NCBI GenBank assembly: GCA_018269055.1
Contig: JAFDVI010000026.1
Span: forward strand, 1 to 64,000
Length of the DNA stretch: 64,000 bases
DNA from: Acidobacteriota bacterium
GTDB lineage: Bacteria; Acidobacteriota; Blastocatellia; RBC074
Reading direction: 5' to 3'
This document shows, piece by piece, positions 18,546-27,852 of this stretch. The notes under the pieces were generated by a model. The model did not search any database, had not been told where the DNA came from, and saw nothing but the letters and a program-made list of their open reading frames with translations. A program made the translations under genes and the position numbers. Each line of letters begins with the position of its first letter. Positions within the stretch are counted from its first letter, which is position 1.

Positions 18546-18955
18546 ACCGATTTGAAGATGAACTGAAAAATGCGCTCCGTCGCGAAGAACCTTCGGCGGA
18601 TTTCACAGATCGTTTGATGGCTCGCATTGCAGCAGAAGCAGGAGCAGAGAGACAAAAAGACAAAGAGAAGGAAGGACGGCGAGATTGGTGGCAAACCGTC
18701 ACTGCGCTTTTTCAGCCTCCGCAAATGAAATGGGCGATGGCGGGCGCAATGGCTGCATTGTTGATCGCTTCGGTCGTTGGCGTGAACCGGTACCGCGAGT
18801 ATCGGGAAGAAAAGCGACAGGCTGAAATTGCCGCCGAAGCTGAAGGCCAGCGCGCCAAAGAGCAGGTGATGTTCGCCATGCGAATCGCCAGCGCCAAACT
18901 TAACGTCGCCCAAAAGAAAGTCAAAGACACATTGCAACACGATGACGGCAAATAA
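18542..18955 (+). CDS. Single-pass membrane protein, probable anti-sigma partner
   Basis: A 137-residue protein starting in the ATGA overlap with the sigma gene. An acidic/basic cytoplasmic head of about 60 residues (MNRFEDELKNALRREEPSADF) leads to one transmembrane helix (about 62-82, WAMAGAMAALLIASVVGV) and a long charged helix outside that looks coiled (REEKRQAEIAAEAEGQRAKE). There is no zinc-binding HxxxCxxC motif, so it is not a ZAS-type anti-sigma factor. The role is inferred from coupling and topology, not from a family match. Confidence 0.7.
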   Translation: MNRFEDELKNALRREEPSADFTDRLMARIAAEAGAERQKDKEKEGRRDWWQTVTALFQPPQMKWAMAGAMAALLIASVVGVNRYREYREEKRQAEIAAEAEGQRAKEQVMFAMRIASAKLNVAQKKVKDTLQHDDGK

Positions 18956-18987
18956 CCCGGTCATCCACAAAAATTAACCACACCATC

Positions 18988-19057
18988 GTTCGTAGTACCG
19001 GCTTCAGCCGGAATGTTTCGTTTACCATTCCTTCCGCCTGAAGGCGGGACTACGAAC
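18988..19057. repeat. Class A palindrome, copy 2
   Basis: Arms of 26 bp (18988-19013 and 19032-19057) match with three mismatches. The left core is CCGGCTTCAGCCGG and the right core CCGCCTGAAGGCGG, each self-complementary. It lies between the anti-sigma and first DUF4252 genes. Confidence 0.9.
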
Positions 19058-19074
19058 TTTCTCGGAGGGAACTT

Positions 19075-19641
19075 ATGAAATCAATCGTACTTAAACTGGC
19101 AGGCATCGCCTCACTCACTGCATTGATGGCTGTCGCGGCATTCGCGCAAAACGCGCGCATTCAACTGGATCAACTGGATCACCTTTTCCCCAATGCCGCC
19201 GAAACCATTGATGTGCGCATTGACGGTTCGCTGCTGCAAATCGCGTCGAAGTTTCTGGACAAGAACAAAACCAACGAAGCGCAAGTCCGCGAAATCCTGA
19301 ACGTGCTGAAAGGCGTTTATGTCAAAGGCGTCGAATTTGACAAAGACGGCCAGTTCACCGAACAGGACGTGGAAAGCGTTCGGCAACAGCTTCGCATGCC
19401 GGGTTGGGAACGCATTGTCGGCGTCCGCAGCAAACACGAAGGGCAAAACGTCGAAGTCTTTTTAATGCTCGGCAGCGGCGTGATCGAAGGCGTCGGCGTG
19501 CTGGTCACCGATCCGAAACAGTTGATGGTCGTCAACGTCGTCGGCCCGATTGACCCGGAAAAAATCAGCGAGCTGCGCGGCAGTTTCGGCATTCCGAAAG
19601 ATTTCGATTTTGATTTCAGCGGATCAAAACGCCGCAACTAA
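19075..19641 (+). CDS. DUF4252 domain secreted protein (copy 1)
   Basis: A 188-residue protein with a signal peptide (MKSIVLKLAGIASLTALMAVAAFAQ) and a ribosome-binding site TCGGAGGG. The mature part matches what I know of DUF4252: RIQLDQLDHLFPNAAETIDVRI, then a helical segment ending in GVYVKGVEFD, and a C-terminal strand LMVVNVVGPIDPEKI. DUF4252 genes often accompany ECF sigma factors; their function is unknown. It shares the VVNxVGPID motif with the protein at 21552, so the two are paralogues. Periplasmic. Confidence 0.85.
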   Translation: MKSIVLKLAGIASLTALMAVAAFAQNARIQLDQLDHLFPNAAETIDVRIDGSLLQIASKFLDKNKTNEAQVREILNVLKGVYVKGVEFDKDGQFTEQDVESVRQQLRMPGWERIVGVRSKHEGQNVEVFLMLGSGVIEGVGVLVTDPKQLMVVNVVGPIDPEKISELRGSFGIPKDFDFDFSGSKRRN

Positions 19642-19787
19642 CCGATGAATACCTCAATGGCTTTCAAACAAAACCCCCTGATTTAAGATTGAAATCGCCG
19701 GACAGAATGAACACGTTTGTTGCGAAATTGGCCACCGTGGAAAACTCACTGCGCATTCTGTCCACTTCCCTCAGGAGGTAGATAACG

Positions 19788-21479
19788 ATGACTCGACTCC
19801 AAAACATGTTTCGGTTCCTACTGGCGGCGGCTGTTTTGACGGCATTGCTTGTCACGGTCACAAACGCGCAAAGCAATTTCACCCCCAAAGGCAAAGGCTT
19901 CAACGATGTCGTCAAATACATCGAAAAGAATTACGGCGCGAAGAAAACCAAAATTCCCATGCTCGGTCTGGCGAAGTTCGCCGTCTGGATGGTGCGCCCG
20001 GCTGGCGTCAAGGGATTCAAGCTGGCAGTGTTCGAAGATCAGAATTTTGCTGGTCGCAGCGGAGAAACTTCCTTCAGCCAGGTGATGCGGCAATCGTTCA
20101 ACAAGGATTGGTCGCCGCTGGTTCAGATCAGTTCCAAACGCGATGGCAACAGCCACACCTACATTTACATCCGCCAAACCAAAAAGGACGTTGAGTTCGC
20201 CCTGGCCACGATCGCCGAAAATGAAGCCGTCGTGCTGCAAGCCAAATTCAACCCTGATGCCGCAGCACGGTTTTTGGAAAATCCGAAGATCATGGGAATT
20301 TCCTTGGGCGGTTCTCTGCGCGGCAATGGCAATATGACGGCAATCAACCATCCGCCGACATCGCCAAATCAGGGAAACGCTTCGATCAATTCGATCAAAA
20401 CTGACGACTCTTCCAAACAAGCCGTCACTTCGAATGGCACTATCACGGCTGATGCCTCTGCGACTCCATCCGGAACTCGTCCGGTATTGTCCTCCGCGAA
20501 CGATGAAAACAATCCGCCTTTATCTGCGGACAGTAACGCTTCGACGCCCAAGCCAGCCGAACCCGTCGAAGTCAAAGCTCCCCCCCGCGAAGACACCGTG
20601 CGGATCGAAACGCGGTTGGTGAATCTGAACGTCAAGGCTTTGGACAAAGCCGGTCAGCCTGTTACCAACTTGAAGAAAGAAGATTTCGCCATTTACGAAG
20701 ACGGCGTGAAACAGGAAGTCGCGCATTTCAAACCGGTCAACGCCCCCGTCAATTTGATTTTGTTGCTGGACTTGAGCGGCAGCACGCAGAAGAAACGCAA
20801 AGCAATGATTGAGGCCGCAAACCGCTTCATTGATTCCCTGCCCGCTGGCGACAGAATTTCCGTGGTCGCGTTTACGCGGCAATACAAACCGTTGACGAAT
20901 TTCACCACCGATAAGGCCGCGTTGAAAGAAGCCGTCAAGAAAATCAGCAAGATCGGCGGGGGCACGGCATTTTACGACGCCACGTGGAAGGCGCTGGATC
21001 AACTGAGCGAATTGGCCGAAGCGCGCAAGGCGATTGTCGTGTTGACCGATGGCGAAGACGAATCCTTGATCGGCGAAAAGGAAACTACGCATACCTATGA
21101 AAATCTGCTGGGTCGCGCGTCGGAAGAAGACGTGACGATTTATCCGATCTATTTCAGCCCGAACAACCAGATCAACAAAATCAATATTCTGTTCGGCGGA
21201 AACGGCGGCGGAATGTTTGATGGGGCAAACAGAAGCAAGGTGGCGCGTAAACAGCTTGAAGAATTGGCCGGGCAAACCGGCGGCGAAATCTTCAGCGCCC
21301 AGCGCGAAGACGATCTGGAAAGCGCCTATAAAATGGTCGCCAACGAATTGCACACGCTTTACAGTCTGGCGTATTCGCCGGACAAACTGAAACACGACGG
21401 CCAGTTTCGTAAAATCGCCGTCAAACTCGAACGCGATGGCGCTATCGCCAAAACGCGTAAGGGATATTTTGATAAATGA
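19788..21479 (+). CDS. Secreted VWA-domain protein with DUF4252-like N-terminal region
   Basis: A 563-residue protein starting at ATG 19788 after AGGAGG. It has a signal peptide (residues 1-27) and an N-terminal domain (about 30-175) whose size and placement recall DUF4252. A disordered Ser/Thr/Pro linker follows (about 185-275). Next is the conserved VNLNVKALDKAGQPVTNLKKEDFAIYEDG introducer, cited here by DFAIYEDG, and a von Willebrand factor A domain (about 320-500). The metal-site motif is Asp328-x-Ser330-x-Ser332 (DLSGST) with VVLTDGEDES as the later acidic loop. It probably mediates divalent-metal-dependent binding in the periplasm or cell surface. It is encoded between two DUF4252 genes behind a sigma factor. 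Confidence 0.88.
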   Translation: MTRLQNMFRFLLAAAVLTALLVTVTNAQSNFTPKGKGFNDVVKYIEKNYGAKKTKIPMLGLAKFAVWMVRPAGVKGFKLAVFEDQNFAGRSGETSFSQVMRQSFNKDWSPLVQISSKRDGNSHTYIYIRQTKKDVEFALATIAENEAVVLQAKFNPDAAARFLENPKIMGISLGGSLRGNGNMTAINHPPTSPNQGNASINSIKTDDSSKQAVTSNGTITADASATPSGTRPVLSSANDENNPPLSADSNASTPKPAEPVEVKAPPREDTVRIETRLVNLNVKALDKAGQPVTNLKKEDFAIYEDGVKQEVAHFKPVNAPVNLILLLDLSGSTQKKRKAMIEAANRFIDSLPAGDRISVVAFTRQYKPLTNFTTDKAALKEAVKKISKIGGGTAFYDATWKALDQLSELAEARKAIVVLTDGEDESLIGEKETTHTYENLLGRASEEDVTIYPIYFSPNNQINKINILFGGNGGGMFDGANRSKVARKQLEELAGQTGGEIFSAQREDDLESAYKMVANELHTLYSLAYSPDKLKHDGQFRKIAVKLERDGAIAKTRKGYFDK

Positions 21480-21482
21480 GCT

Positions 21483-21542
21483 GTTCAGAGTTCACGCTTC
21501 AGCGTGTTGGCGTCTGCACACGTTGAAGCGTGAACTCTGAAC
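21483..21542. repeat. Class B palindrome (TTCAGAGTTCACGC type), copy 1
   Basis: Arms of 25 bp (21483-21507 and 21518-21542) match with one mismatch around a ten-base spacer. The arms are nearly identical to those of the element at 61817-61880, forty kilobases away. It starts three bases after the VWA stop. Confidence 0.95.
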
Positions 21543-21551
21543 GGAAAAAGG

Positions 21552-22145
21552 ATGATGGAAAGAAGTTTTATCAACTACGCTGTGAAAACAGCAAAACGAA
21601 TTGCGGCGCTGTCGGTTTTGTTGCTCGCCGGCTTCGCGTCCGTGCAAGCGCAAGACGCGAAATTGCAGTTTGCTGAACTGGACAAGTTGTCATCCAGAGC
21701 CGAAAACGTCGTTGAAGTCACACTGGATCAAAAACTGCTGCAAGTCGCAGCCAAATTCTTATCCGATAAAAACCCGCAAGAAGCTGCGGTCAAAGACCTG
21801 GTATCCAAACTTCAGGGCGTTTACGTGCGCGTGTTCGATTTCGGCAAACCCGGCGAATACTCGCTCAACGACATTGCGCCGATCAATTCCCAGCTCAAAT
21901 CGGGAAGCTGGACAAAAATCGTCGGCGTCACCAGCAAAAGTGACGGCCAAAAAATAGACGTGAACCTGAAAATGGATGACGGCGGTTTGATTCACGGATT
22001 GCTGATCGTCGCCACACAACCTAAAGAACTGGTTGTCGTCAACATCGTTGGCCCGATTGACCTGGAAAAGCTCAGCCAATTGGAAGGCCAATTCGGCATC
22101 CCCAAACTCGACCTGGACAAAAGCAAAGCCAAACCACGCAACTGA
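21552..22145 (+). CDS. DUF4252 domain secreted protein (copy 2)
   Basis: A 197-residue paralogue of the 19075 protein: signal peptide to about residue 33 (VQAQ), KLQFAELDKLSSRAENVVEVTL, GVYVRVFDFG, and VVVNIVGPIDLEKL. The start is ATG 21552 or the adjacent ATG 21555; the second has better spacing from AAAAGG. It lies directly after a palindrome and before a repeat-filled gap. Periplasmic, function unknown; probably co-regulated by the upstream sigma factor. Confidence 0.84.
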   Translation: MMERSFINYAVKTAKRIAALSVLLLAGFASVQAQDAKLQFAELDKLSSRAENVVEVTLDQKLLQVAAKFLSDKNPQEAAVKDLVSKLQGVYVRVFDFGKPGEYSLNDIAPINSQLKSGSWTKIVGVTSKSDGQKIDVNLKMDDGGLIHGLLIVATQPKELVVVNIVGPIDLEKLSQLEGQFGIPKLDLDKSKAKPRN

Positions 22146-22256
22146 TTGCGGAATGTGGATTTCGGATTGCGGATTCAAGAAATCAACCTTCGGTCTGAAA
22201 CAGAAAAATCACTAGAAAAACAAATCCGCATTCCGCATTCCGCATCCCGCAATTAG
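22144..22256. repeat. GCGGATTGCGGA word-repeat palindrome before the RDD gene
   Basis: The left part (22144-22179) repeats GCGGAATGTGGATT and GATTGCGGATT; the right part (22221-22256) repeats AATCCGCATTCCGCATTCCGC. It occupies the whole gap between the DUF4252 stop and the RDD start. Confidence 0.85.
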
Positions 22257-22265
22257 AATGCGCGC

Positions 22266-23087
22266 ATGGCGGACGAAACTCTGGTCATCGAAACTCCCGA
22301 ACACGTCGAACTCCATTTCGCGCTGGCGACGATGGGCAATCGGTTTATTGCCTGCGCGATAGATCACACGATACAGATCGTTGCGATTGCGTTGACAGCT
22401 TTCCTTGCGCTTCGGTTCAGCAGCGGCGCGCGCCGCGTCAGCGACAAAGTCGTCGAAGGGTTTAGTCAGGGCAGTCTGTGGATCATCGCCCTGGCGATTG
22501 TGGTCGGGTTTGTCCTGTTTTTTGGCTATTTCGTGTTTTTTGAAACGGTGTGGAGCGGCCAAACGCCGGGCAAACGCTGGTTGAAGCTGCGCGTGATTCA
22601 GCAGGACGGTCGCCCGATCACGTTCTTTTCGGCATTGAACCGGAATCTATTGCGATTGATGGACATGCAGCCGGGATTTTTTTATTCGATTGCGATTGTG
22701 TCGGCCTTTGCCAGCGAGCAGGCCAAACGACTGGGCGATTTCGTGGCCAACACCGTCGTCGTCAAAGAGCGAAGCGCCGAGGCGCCAAGCTTCAACGAAG
22801 TCTTTGAAAGCGAAGTGATTGATTCCGCCATGCGCCGCGTCGCCGACCCGGTGGATTTCCAGGGCGAGGTTCGCGCGCTGGACGCGGCGGACATCATCGT
22901 CGTCGAAAACTTCCTGCGCCGCCGGTATGACCTGCCTGAACAACCGCGGCAGTGGCTGGCCTGGCGCGTCAGCGTTCCATTGATGGAAAAAATTCGACCC
23001 GGTTACGATCCGGCAACCTTCAATTACGAAGGTTTTTTGGAAGAAGTGCTGGCTCGGTACCGGGTGCAGAAAAAATACAACGACTGA
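22266..23087 (+). CDS. RDD family membrane protein
   Basis: A 273-residue protein with the RDD domain at about residues 15-160: RFIACAIDHTIQIVAIAL (the Arg/Asp pattern), a helix near 78-100 (LWIIALAIVVGFVLFFGYFVFF, abbreviated by FVLFFGYF), and QTPGKRWLKLRVIQQDGRPI. The cytoplasmic C-terminal 110 residues are unassigned. RDD proteins are integral membrane proteins of mostly unknown, possibly transport, function. It is convergent with the glycosyltransferase gene, six bases apart, so this is probably the end of the sigma-factor cluster. Confidence 0.88.
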   Translation: MADETLVIETPEHVELHFALATMGNRFIACAIDHTIQIVAIALTAFLALRFSSGARRVSDKVVEGFSQGSLWIIALAIVVGFVLFFGYFVFFETVWSGQTPGKRWLKLRVIQQDGRPITFFSALNRNLLRLMDMQPGFFYSIAIVSAFASEQAKRLGDFVANTVVVKERSAEAPSFNEVFESEVIDSAMRRVADPVDFQGEVRALDAADIIVVENFLRRRYDLPEQPRQWLAWRVSVPLMEKIRPGYDPATFNYEGFLEEVLARYRVQKKYND

Positions 23088-23093
23088 TTTCGC

Positions 23094-23849
23094 TCAATTC
23101 TTTTTCTGCTGCGCTTCCCAGACTTTGGCATAGCGCAGAAACACGCCATACGCCGTGAAGCCCGCAATAATCAAGCCCTGAATCCCGTCAAGAAATCCGC
23201 GTTTGACCAAATAGCTACGAAGGAAAGCTGCCATTGGCAAAATGAACAGGTTAATGCCGCGCGCGCGTTTGCCTTTGTTGATCAGATGCTCGGCGGAAAG
23301 CGTCGCGTAGGTGAGCACACGGCGGTGATAATCGCTGAGATCATCCGCCGTGTAGTGCAACAACACGCCCGGCAGCTTTTCGGTTCGTCCTTTGACGTGC
23401 GCGACTTCGTGCGGAGCGACGCCGTCCCAATAACTGGCGGCTTTGCGGTAAAGCCGCATTTGGTAATCGGGAAACCAACCCGAATGCAAAATCCAGCGGC
23501 CCAAAAAGTTCGTTTTGCGCGAAATCCAAAAACCATCCGGCATCGTCGCCGGATCGCGCTGCCGCAAAGCTTCGATGGAAGCGCGCAATTCCGGCATCAC
23601 ACGTTCGTCGGCGTCCATCCACAAAATCCAATCGCCGGTCGTCATTGAATCGGAGTATTCGTGTTTATCCTTATAGCCGCGAAATTCCCGGTAAAAGATT
23701 TTGTCCGTGTACTGTTTGGCGAGTTCCACCGTGCGGTCGGTCGAATACGAATCGCAAATGACAATCTCATCCACCCACGCCAGGTTTTCGCAGAGGGCAG
23801 GGATATTGGCTTCTTCGTTAAAAACGTTGATCTTGACGGAGATTTTCAT
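23094..23849 (-). CDS. Family-2 glycosyltransferase (WaaE/KdtX-like)
   Basis: A 251-residue GT-A glycosyltransferase. The N-terminus [15 protein letters not shown], the nucleotide-sugar motif [14 protein letters not shown] and the DxD-like [11 protein letters not shown] fit the family-2 lipopolysaccharide-core subgroup. A C-terminal hydrophobic patch ([22 protein letters not shown]) suggests membrane association. I chose ATG 23849; a TTG two codons earlier is open. It probably adds a sugar to the lipopolysaccharide core or a similar glycolipid. The uvrA stop lies only a few bases upstream. Confidence 0.9.
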   Translation of the reverse strand: MKISVKINVFNEEANIPALCENLAWVDEIVICDSYSTDRTVELAKQYTDKIFYREFRGYKDKHEYSDSMTTGDWILWMDADERVMPELRASIEALRQRDPATMPDGFWISRKTNFLGRWILHSGWFPDYQMRLYRKAASYWDGVAPHEVAHVKGRTEKLPGVLLHYTADDLSDYHRRVLTYATLSAEHLINKGKRARGINLFILPMAAFLRSYLVKRGFLDGIQGLIIAGFTAYGVFLRYAKVWEAQQKKN

Positions 23850-23855
23850 TGCCAA

Positions 23856-26687
23856 TCAAAGACTTCCATTCCCCTTCAACACCGCCTTCAAGGCCTGGCC
23901 TGTGTATGATTTTTTGTTTTTTGCGACTTGCTCTGGCGTGCCTTCGGCGACGATGCGCCCGCCACCTTCGCCGCCTTCCGGGCCGAGGTCAATGATCCAG
24001 TCGGCGGATTTAATCACATCCAGATTGTGTTCGATGATAATGACCGTGTTGCCTAAATCCACCAACCGTTGCAGTACATCCAGCAATTTCCGTACGTCTT
24101 CAAAGTGCAAGCCGGTCGTCGGTTCATCCAGAATGTAGATCGTTCGGCCTGTAGCGCGTTTGGACAATTCCTTGGCCAGTTTGATGCGCTGCGCTTCGCC
24201 GCCGGAAAGCGTCGTCGCCGATTGCCCCAGGCTGATGTAACCCAGCCCGACTTCGTAAATGGTCTGCAATTTCTGTTTGATCTGAGGATGATTTTCCAGC
24301 AGCGGCAGCGCGTCTTCGATCGTCGTGTCCAGCAATTCGGAAATGCTCTTGCCCTGGTACCGCACATCCAGCGTTTCGCGGTTGTAGCGTTTGCCTCGGC
24401 AAACTTCGCAGGTCACATACACGTCCGGCAGAAAGTTCATTTCGATTCGCTTCAATCCGTCGCCCTGGCAGGTTTCACAGCGCCCGCCTTTGACGTTGAA
24501 CGAAAAGCGTCCGGGCTTGTAACCACGCTCGCGGGATTCCGGCAGCATCGAATACAACTCACGAATCGGCGTGAACAATCCAGTGTAGGTCGCGGGATTC
24601 GAGCGCGGTGTGCGACCGATGGGCGACTGGTCAATTTCGATGACCTTGTCTATGTGTTCCAACCCTTCGATGGCTGCGTGCGCGCCCGGTTCCGCCAGGC
24701 TCCGGTAAATTTTCCGAGCCAGCGCGCGGTACAAAATGTCTTCGACCAGCGTGGATTTGCCGGAGCCGGAAACGCCCGTCACGACGGTCAATACACCGAG
24801 CGGAAAGCTGACATCCACATTTCGCAAATTATGTTCGGTTGCGCCACGAACCGTGATGGCTTTGCCATTAGGTCGGCGGCGCTGTTTGGGAATCGCAATC
24901 TGCAAATCGCCGGAAATGTATTGGCCTGTCACCGAGGTTTTCGTTTTGGCAATGTCGTCGGGATTGCCAATGGCGACGACTTCGCCGCCGTGCGTTCCCG
25001 CGCCGGGACCAAGATCAACCACATAATCGGCGCGGCGGATGGTTTCTTCGTCGTGTTCGACGACCAGCACAGTGTTCCCCAAATCGCGCAGCGTCGCCAG
25101 CGTTTCCAGCAGTTTTTGATTATCGCGTGGATGCAAGCCGATCGAAGGTTCGTCGAGCACGTACAGTACGCCGCGAAGCTGCGAACCGATTTGTGTAGCC
25201 AATCGTATGCGCTGGCTTTCTCCGCCCGATAGCGTGGCCGACGCACGATCCAGCGCCAAATACCCCAATCCTACAGAGTTCAAAAACTTCAGTCGGTCAC
25301 GGATTTCCTTCAGGATTCGCCCGGCGATCAATTCCTCGCGGGCGGTGAGTTTAATTTCCGCGAACGCCGTGATTGCCGATTCAATCGGCAATCGCGAATA
25401 GTCGGCAATGGATTTGTCATTCACACGAACCGCCAACGACTCAGGCCGCAACCTTGCGCCGTTGCAAGCCGGACAGGCAACAGGGGAAATCAACGATTCC
25501 AGCGCCGAACGCGATTCTTCGTCCGAGGCGTTCGCCTGCAAACGTTTCATCGCGTCCAGCAAATAGCTGGTCGCGCCTTTCCATTCGGCTTTGTATTTGT
25601 AATCGCCGTAGCGGAATTCAATCTTTTCTTTCAAGCCTGAAAAGAACGCATCGCGGACTTTCTTCGGCAGCTTGGCAAAAGGCGTTTCGACCGGTTGATC
25701 GAAATGCCGGGCAACGGCCAGCAAAGCTTCGCGCAAATATGCGTCGGTCGCCTTGTCCTCTTCGCCAACGAATTGCAGTTGGTTGATGGGCGTTGAATCG
25801 TCCAGGATCAACTTGCCAGGGTCAATTTCGTAAGCGATGCCCAGCCCGTTGCATGCTTTGCACGCGCCGTACGCAGAGTTGAAGGAAAACGAACGCGGTT
25901 CCAACTGTGGAATCGAAATGCCGCAAAACACGCACGCCATCTTTTCGGAATACATGCGCTCTTCGCCGTCCACGACGGAAACGACGACAATGCCTTCGGT
26001 CAGTTTCGTCGCCGTCCGCACGGATTCTTCCAATCGTTGCGCGATGCCTTCTTTGATCAGCAACCGGTCAACGACGACTTCAATGGTGTGGTTGCGGCGC
26101 TTGTCAAGCTTGATGTCGTCATCCAGCGTCATCATTTCGCCGTCAATGCGCGCGCGCGTAAAGCCGCTCTTTTGCAGCTTTTCCAGTTCCTTTTTGAACT
26201 CGCCTTTGCGACCGCGAACGATGGGCGCCAGGATCATCACGCGCTGGCCTTCGGGCAATTCCTTGACGCTTTGGATGATTTGGTCTGTGGATTGGCGGGA
26301 AACCGGTCGGCCGCAATTGTGGCAATGCGGCTGGCCTACGGAAGAAAACAGCAACCGCAGGTAATCGTACACTTCGGTCACTGTGCCGACGGTGGAACGC
26401 GAACTGCGGCTGGTGGTTTTTTGTTCGATGGAAATCGCCGGAGACAATCCTTCAACGGCATCCACATCCGGCTTTTCCAATTGCTCCAAGAACTGTCGGG
26501 CGTACGCCGACAACGATTCGACGTACCGTCTCTGCCCTTCGGCATAAATCGTGTCGAACGCCAAGCTGGATTTTCCCGACCCGCTCAGGCCCGTAATGAC
26601 CGTCAACTGGTTGCGGGGAATTTCCAAGCTGATGTTTTTCAGATTGTGTTGGCGCGCGCCACGCACTGTGATTCGATCAATCGCCAT
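23856..26687 (-). CDS. uvrA: UvrABC system protein A
   Basis: A 943-residue ATPase that recognises bulky DNA lesions with UvrB in nucleotide-excision repair. It has two ABC modules: Walker [10 protein letters not shown] near residue 31 and [10 protein letters not shown] in the second half. It has zinc-finger Cys pairs (CxxC in CVFCGI...CKAC and CETCQGDG...CEVC) and two ABC signatures ([18 protein letters not shown]). Length is normal. It starts [15 protein letters not shown]. It appears to stand alone or read into the glycosyltransferase gene. Confidence 0.99.
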   Translation of the reverse strand: MAIDRITVRGARQHNLKNISLEIPRNQLTVITGLSGSGKSSLAFDTIYAEGQRRYVESLSAYARQFLEQLEKPDVDAVEGLSPAISIEQKTTSRSSRSTVGTVTEVYDYLRLLFSSVGQPHCHNCGRPVSRQSTDQIIQSVKELPEGQRVMILAPIVRGRKGEFKKELEKLQKSGFTRARIDGEMMTLDDDIKLDKRRNHTIEVVVDRLLIKEGIAQRLEESVRTATKLTEGIVVVSVVDGEERMYSEKMACVFCGISIPQLEPRSFSFNSAYGACKACNGLGIAYEIDPGKLILDDSTPINQLQFVGEEDKATDAYLREALLAVARHFDQPVETPFAKLPKKVRDAFFSGLKEKIEFRYGDYKYKAEWKGATSYLLDAMKRLQANASDEESRSALESLISPVACPACNGARLRPESLAVRVNDKSIADYSRLPIESAITAFAEIKLTAREELIAGRILKEIRDRLKFLNSVGLGYLALDRASATLSGGESQRIRLATQIGSQLRGVLYVLDEPSIGLHPRDNQKLLETLATLRDLGNTVLVVEHDEETIRRADYVVDLGPGAGTHGGEVVAIGNPDDIAKTKTSVTGQYISGDLQIAIPKQRRRPNGKAITVRGATEHNLRNVDVSFPLGVLTVVTGVSGSGKSTLVEDILYRALARKIYRSLAEPGAHAAIEGLEHIDKVIEIDQSPIGRTPRSNPATYTGLFTPIRELYSMLPESRERGYKPGRFSFNVKGGRCETCQGDGLKRIEMNFLPDVYVTCEVCRGKRYNRETLDVRYQGKSISELLDTTIEDALPLLENHPQIKQKLQTIYEVGLGYISLGQSATTLSGGEAQRIKLAKELSKRATGRTIYILDEPTTGLHFEDVRKLLDVLQRLVDLGNTVIIIEHNLDVIKSADWIIDLGPEGGEGGGRIVAEGTPEQVAKNKKSYTGQALKAVLKGNGSL

Positions 26688-26838
26688 ACAAAGTCAAAGC
26701 CGACAGCTACAGACAAGAACTTGTGTTGATGATGAAACAGAGAGTTTAGCTGACGGGATGCATGCTGAGCAAACTGCGATTTTTGGTGTGTGGTTGAGAA
26801 GATCAGCAGAGTGGAGGAACGCGCTTTGACCAGCGTCA

Positions 26839-27255
26839 TCAAGCCGCCTGAGCAGTCAAAGCGCGCGCAACTTCCAGCACTCGCTTCAGGCTGGCGGATT
26901 CGTATTTCGTCGCTTCATAACGTTGGATTTGCTGTTCCTTCAGTCCTAGTCGCTTAGCGAGTTCACGCTGGGAAAGCCCGGCAGCAATCCGCGCGCGAAT
27001 CAGCGATTCCGGCAGTTCAGCAATTTGTTCCAGGTCGAGGTGACGGCGGCGGCTTTTTTGCAGCCGCTCGTACTCCTCGATTTCTTGTTCCAAAGTTTCA
27101 AGCTGACTGGCAATCGCTTCGCGTTGCGCCCGGATGAGTCGCGGATGAACGTCGGCCGCATGCGCCGACGGACGGTAATCAAACTCTTCCAGCGCTTGGC
27201 GAAACTTTTCGGCCTGAGCTTTGGTAATTCGATATTGTCTTGCGTTGGTAATCAT
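26839..27255 (-). CDS. XRE-type helix-turn-helix protein (antitoxin-like)
   Basis: A 138-residue protein with a coiled N-terminal half (residues 10-75, rich in Glu/Arg/Gln) and a C-terminal XRE helix-turn-helix (about 88-132: RIAAGLSQRELAKRLGLKEQQIQRYE). This is the layout of HTH antitoxins and phage-type regulators. It lies directly downstream of a small nucleotidyltransferase-like gene. Before a 23-bp duplication broke that gene, its TGA stop would have overlapped this ATG (ATGA). The duplication may now reduce translation of this gene by uncoupling it. Confidence 0.82.
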   Translation of the reverse strand: MITNARQYRITKAQAEKFRQALEEFDYRPSAHAADVHPRLIRAQREAIASQLETLEQEIEEYERLQKSRRRHLDLEQIAELPESLIRARIAAGLSQRELAKRLGLKEQQIQRYEATKYESASLKRVLEVARALTAQAA

Positions 27256-27280
27256 GTTTTTGACTTTCTGCGCGGCGGTT

Positions 27281-27730
27281 TCAGCCGCAACCCGACAATG
27301 CCTTTTGGCTTACCAGTATTCTTGTCAATTTGAAACCAGTATTCTTGTCAATTTGAAAGAAGTCCAGAAACGGCTTGCCGCTTCCGCCCTCGATCAATTC
27401 AGCGGGGAATAACTCTCCGCCAAATGTCGCTTTCTGCGCCTCTCTGCCTTTGCTGAAATCCAACAGCACCGGATCAAGCAGATCAGGATCAACCTCTTCA
27501 ACACTCCAACAAGCGTCAAAGTCGCCCGGCAATTCTTTTGAAGTGACGAAGCTGCCATCAACAAATACTGCCCGGCAACCAGCTTTTCGCAAAGTTCTAC
27601 AAGCCTTTTTTAGTCCCGCTAAAAGTTGTTTTCGACGTGAATTCGTTTCGAATCTTTCCTCAAATTCTTGCCAACTTGTCCAATGAATGCCGGGCGGCAA
27701 GTTACCGGCTTGATCGAATGAAGGCAGCAT
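27281..27730 (-). pseudogene. Nucleotidyltransferase-like (DUF6932-type) protein with frameshifted C-terminus
   Basis: The 149-residue frame has a minimal nucleotidyltransferase motif: Gly59-Ser60, nine residues, then Asp70-Phe-Asp72 (VDGSFVTSKELPGDFDACW). The opening LPPGIHWTSWQEFEERF fits a family I recall as DUF6932. An exact 23-bp tandem duplication (27312-27334 and 27335-27357) shifts the frame after Gly132. Removing one copy restores 19 different terminal residues (KPKGIVGLRLKPPRRKSKT) and a stop overlapping the next gene's ATG. So the current last 17 residues are a product of the mutation. The catalytic part is intact and activity is uncertain. With the HTH gene it forms a toxin-antitoxin-like pair. 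Confidence 0.8.
27312..27357. repeat. Exact 23-bp tandem duplication
   Basis: ACCAGTATTCTTGTCAATTT plus GAA occurs twice back to back inside the nucleotidyltransferase-like gene. Because 23 is not a multiple of three, it shifts the reading frame. The perfect identity points to a recent slippage event. Confidence 0.98.
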
Positions 27731-27764
27731 TCGATAGCCCTCAGCGCACTTAGTAGCGCTAGAC

Positions 27765-27786
27765 TACGTAGGTTATACGTAGGTTA
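27765..27786. promoter_or_regulatory. Tandem 11-bp repeats upstream of the nucleotidyltransferase/HTH pair
   Basis: TACGTAGGTTA occurs twice in perfect tandem, one helical turn apart, starting 35 bases upstream of the ATG at 27730. This is a plausible operator for the HTH protein, since such pairs usually autoregulate. It is not proven. Confidence 0.4.
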
Positions 27787-27812
27787 GAAGGAGGCGCACT
27801 AACTGACTAACG

Positions 27813-27832
27813 ACACAACTATAACGTTGTGT
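27813..27832 (-). terminator. Stem-loop after mobA
   Basis: ACACAAC and GTTGTGT form a perfect seven-bp stem 20 bases past the mobA stop. There is no U-tract; it may be a weak terminator or an operator half-site pair for the downstream gene pair. Confidence 0.4.
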
Positions 27833-27852
27833 TGAAGCGATATCAACCGGCA

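Noticed and set aside
24069-25232. Long plus-strand frame of 387 codons under uvrA
   Set aside because: Shadow of uvrA with no recognisable domain.
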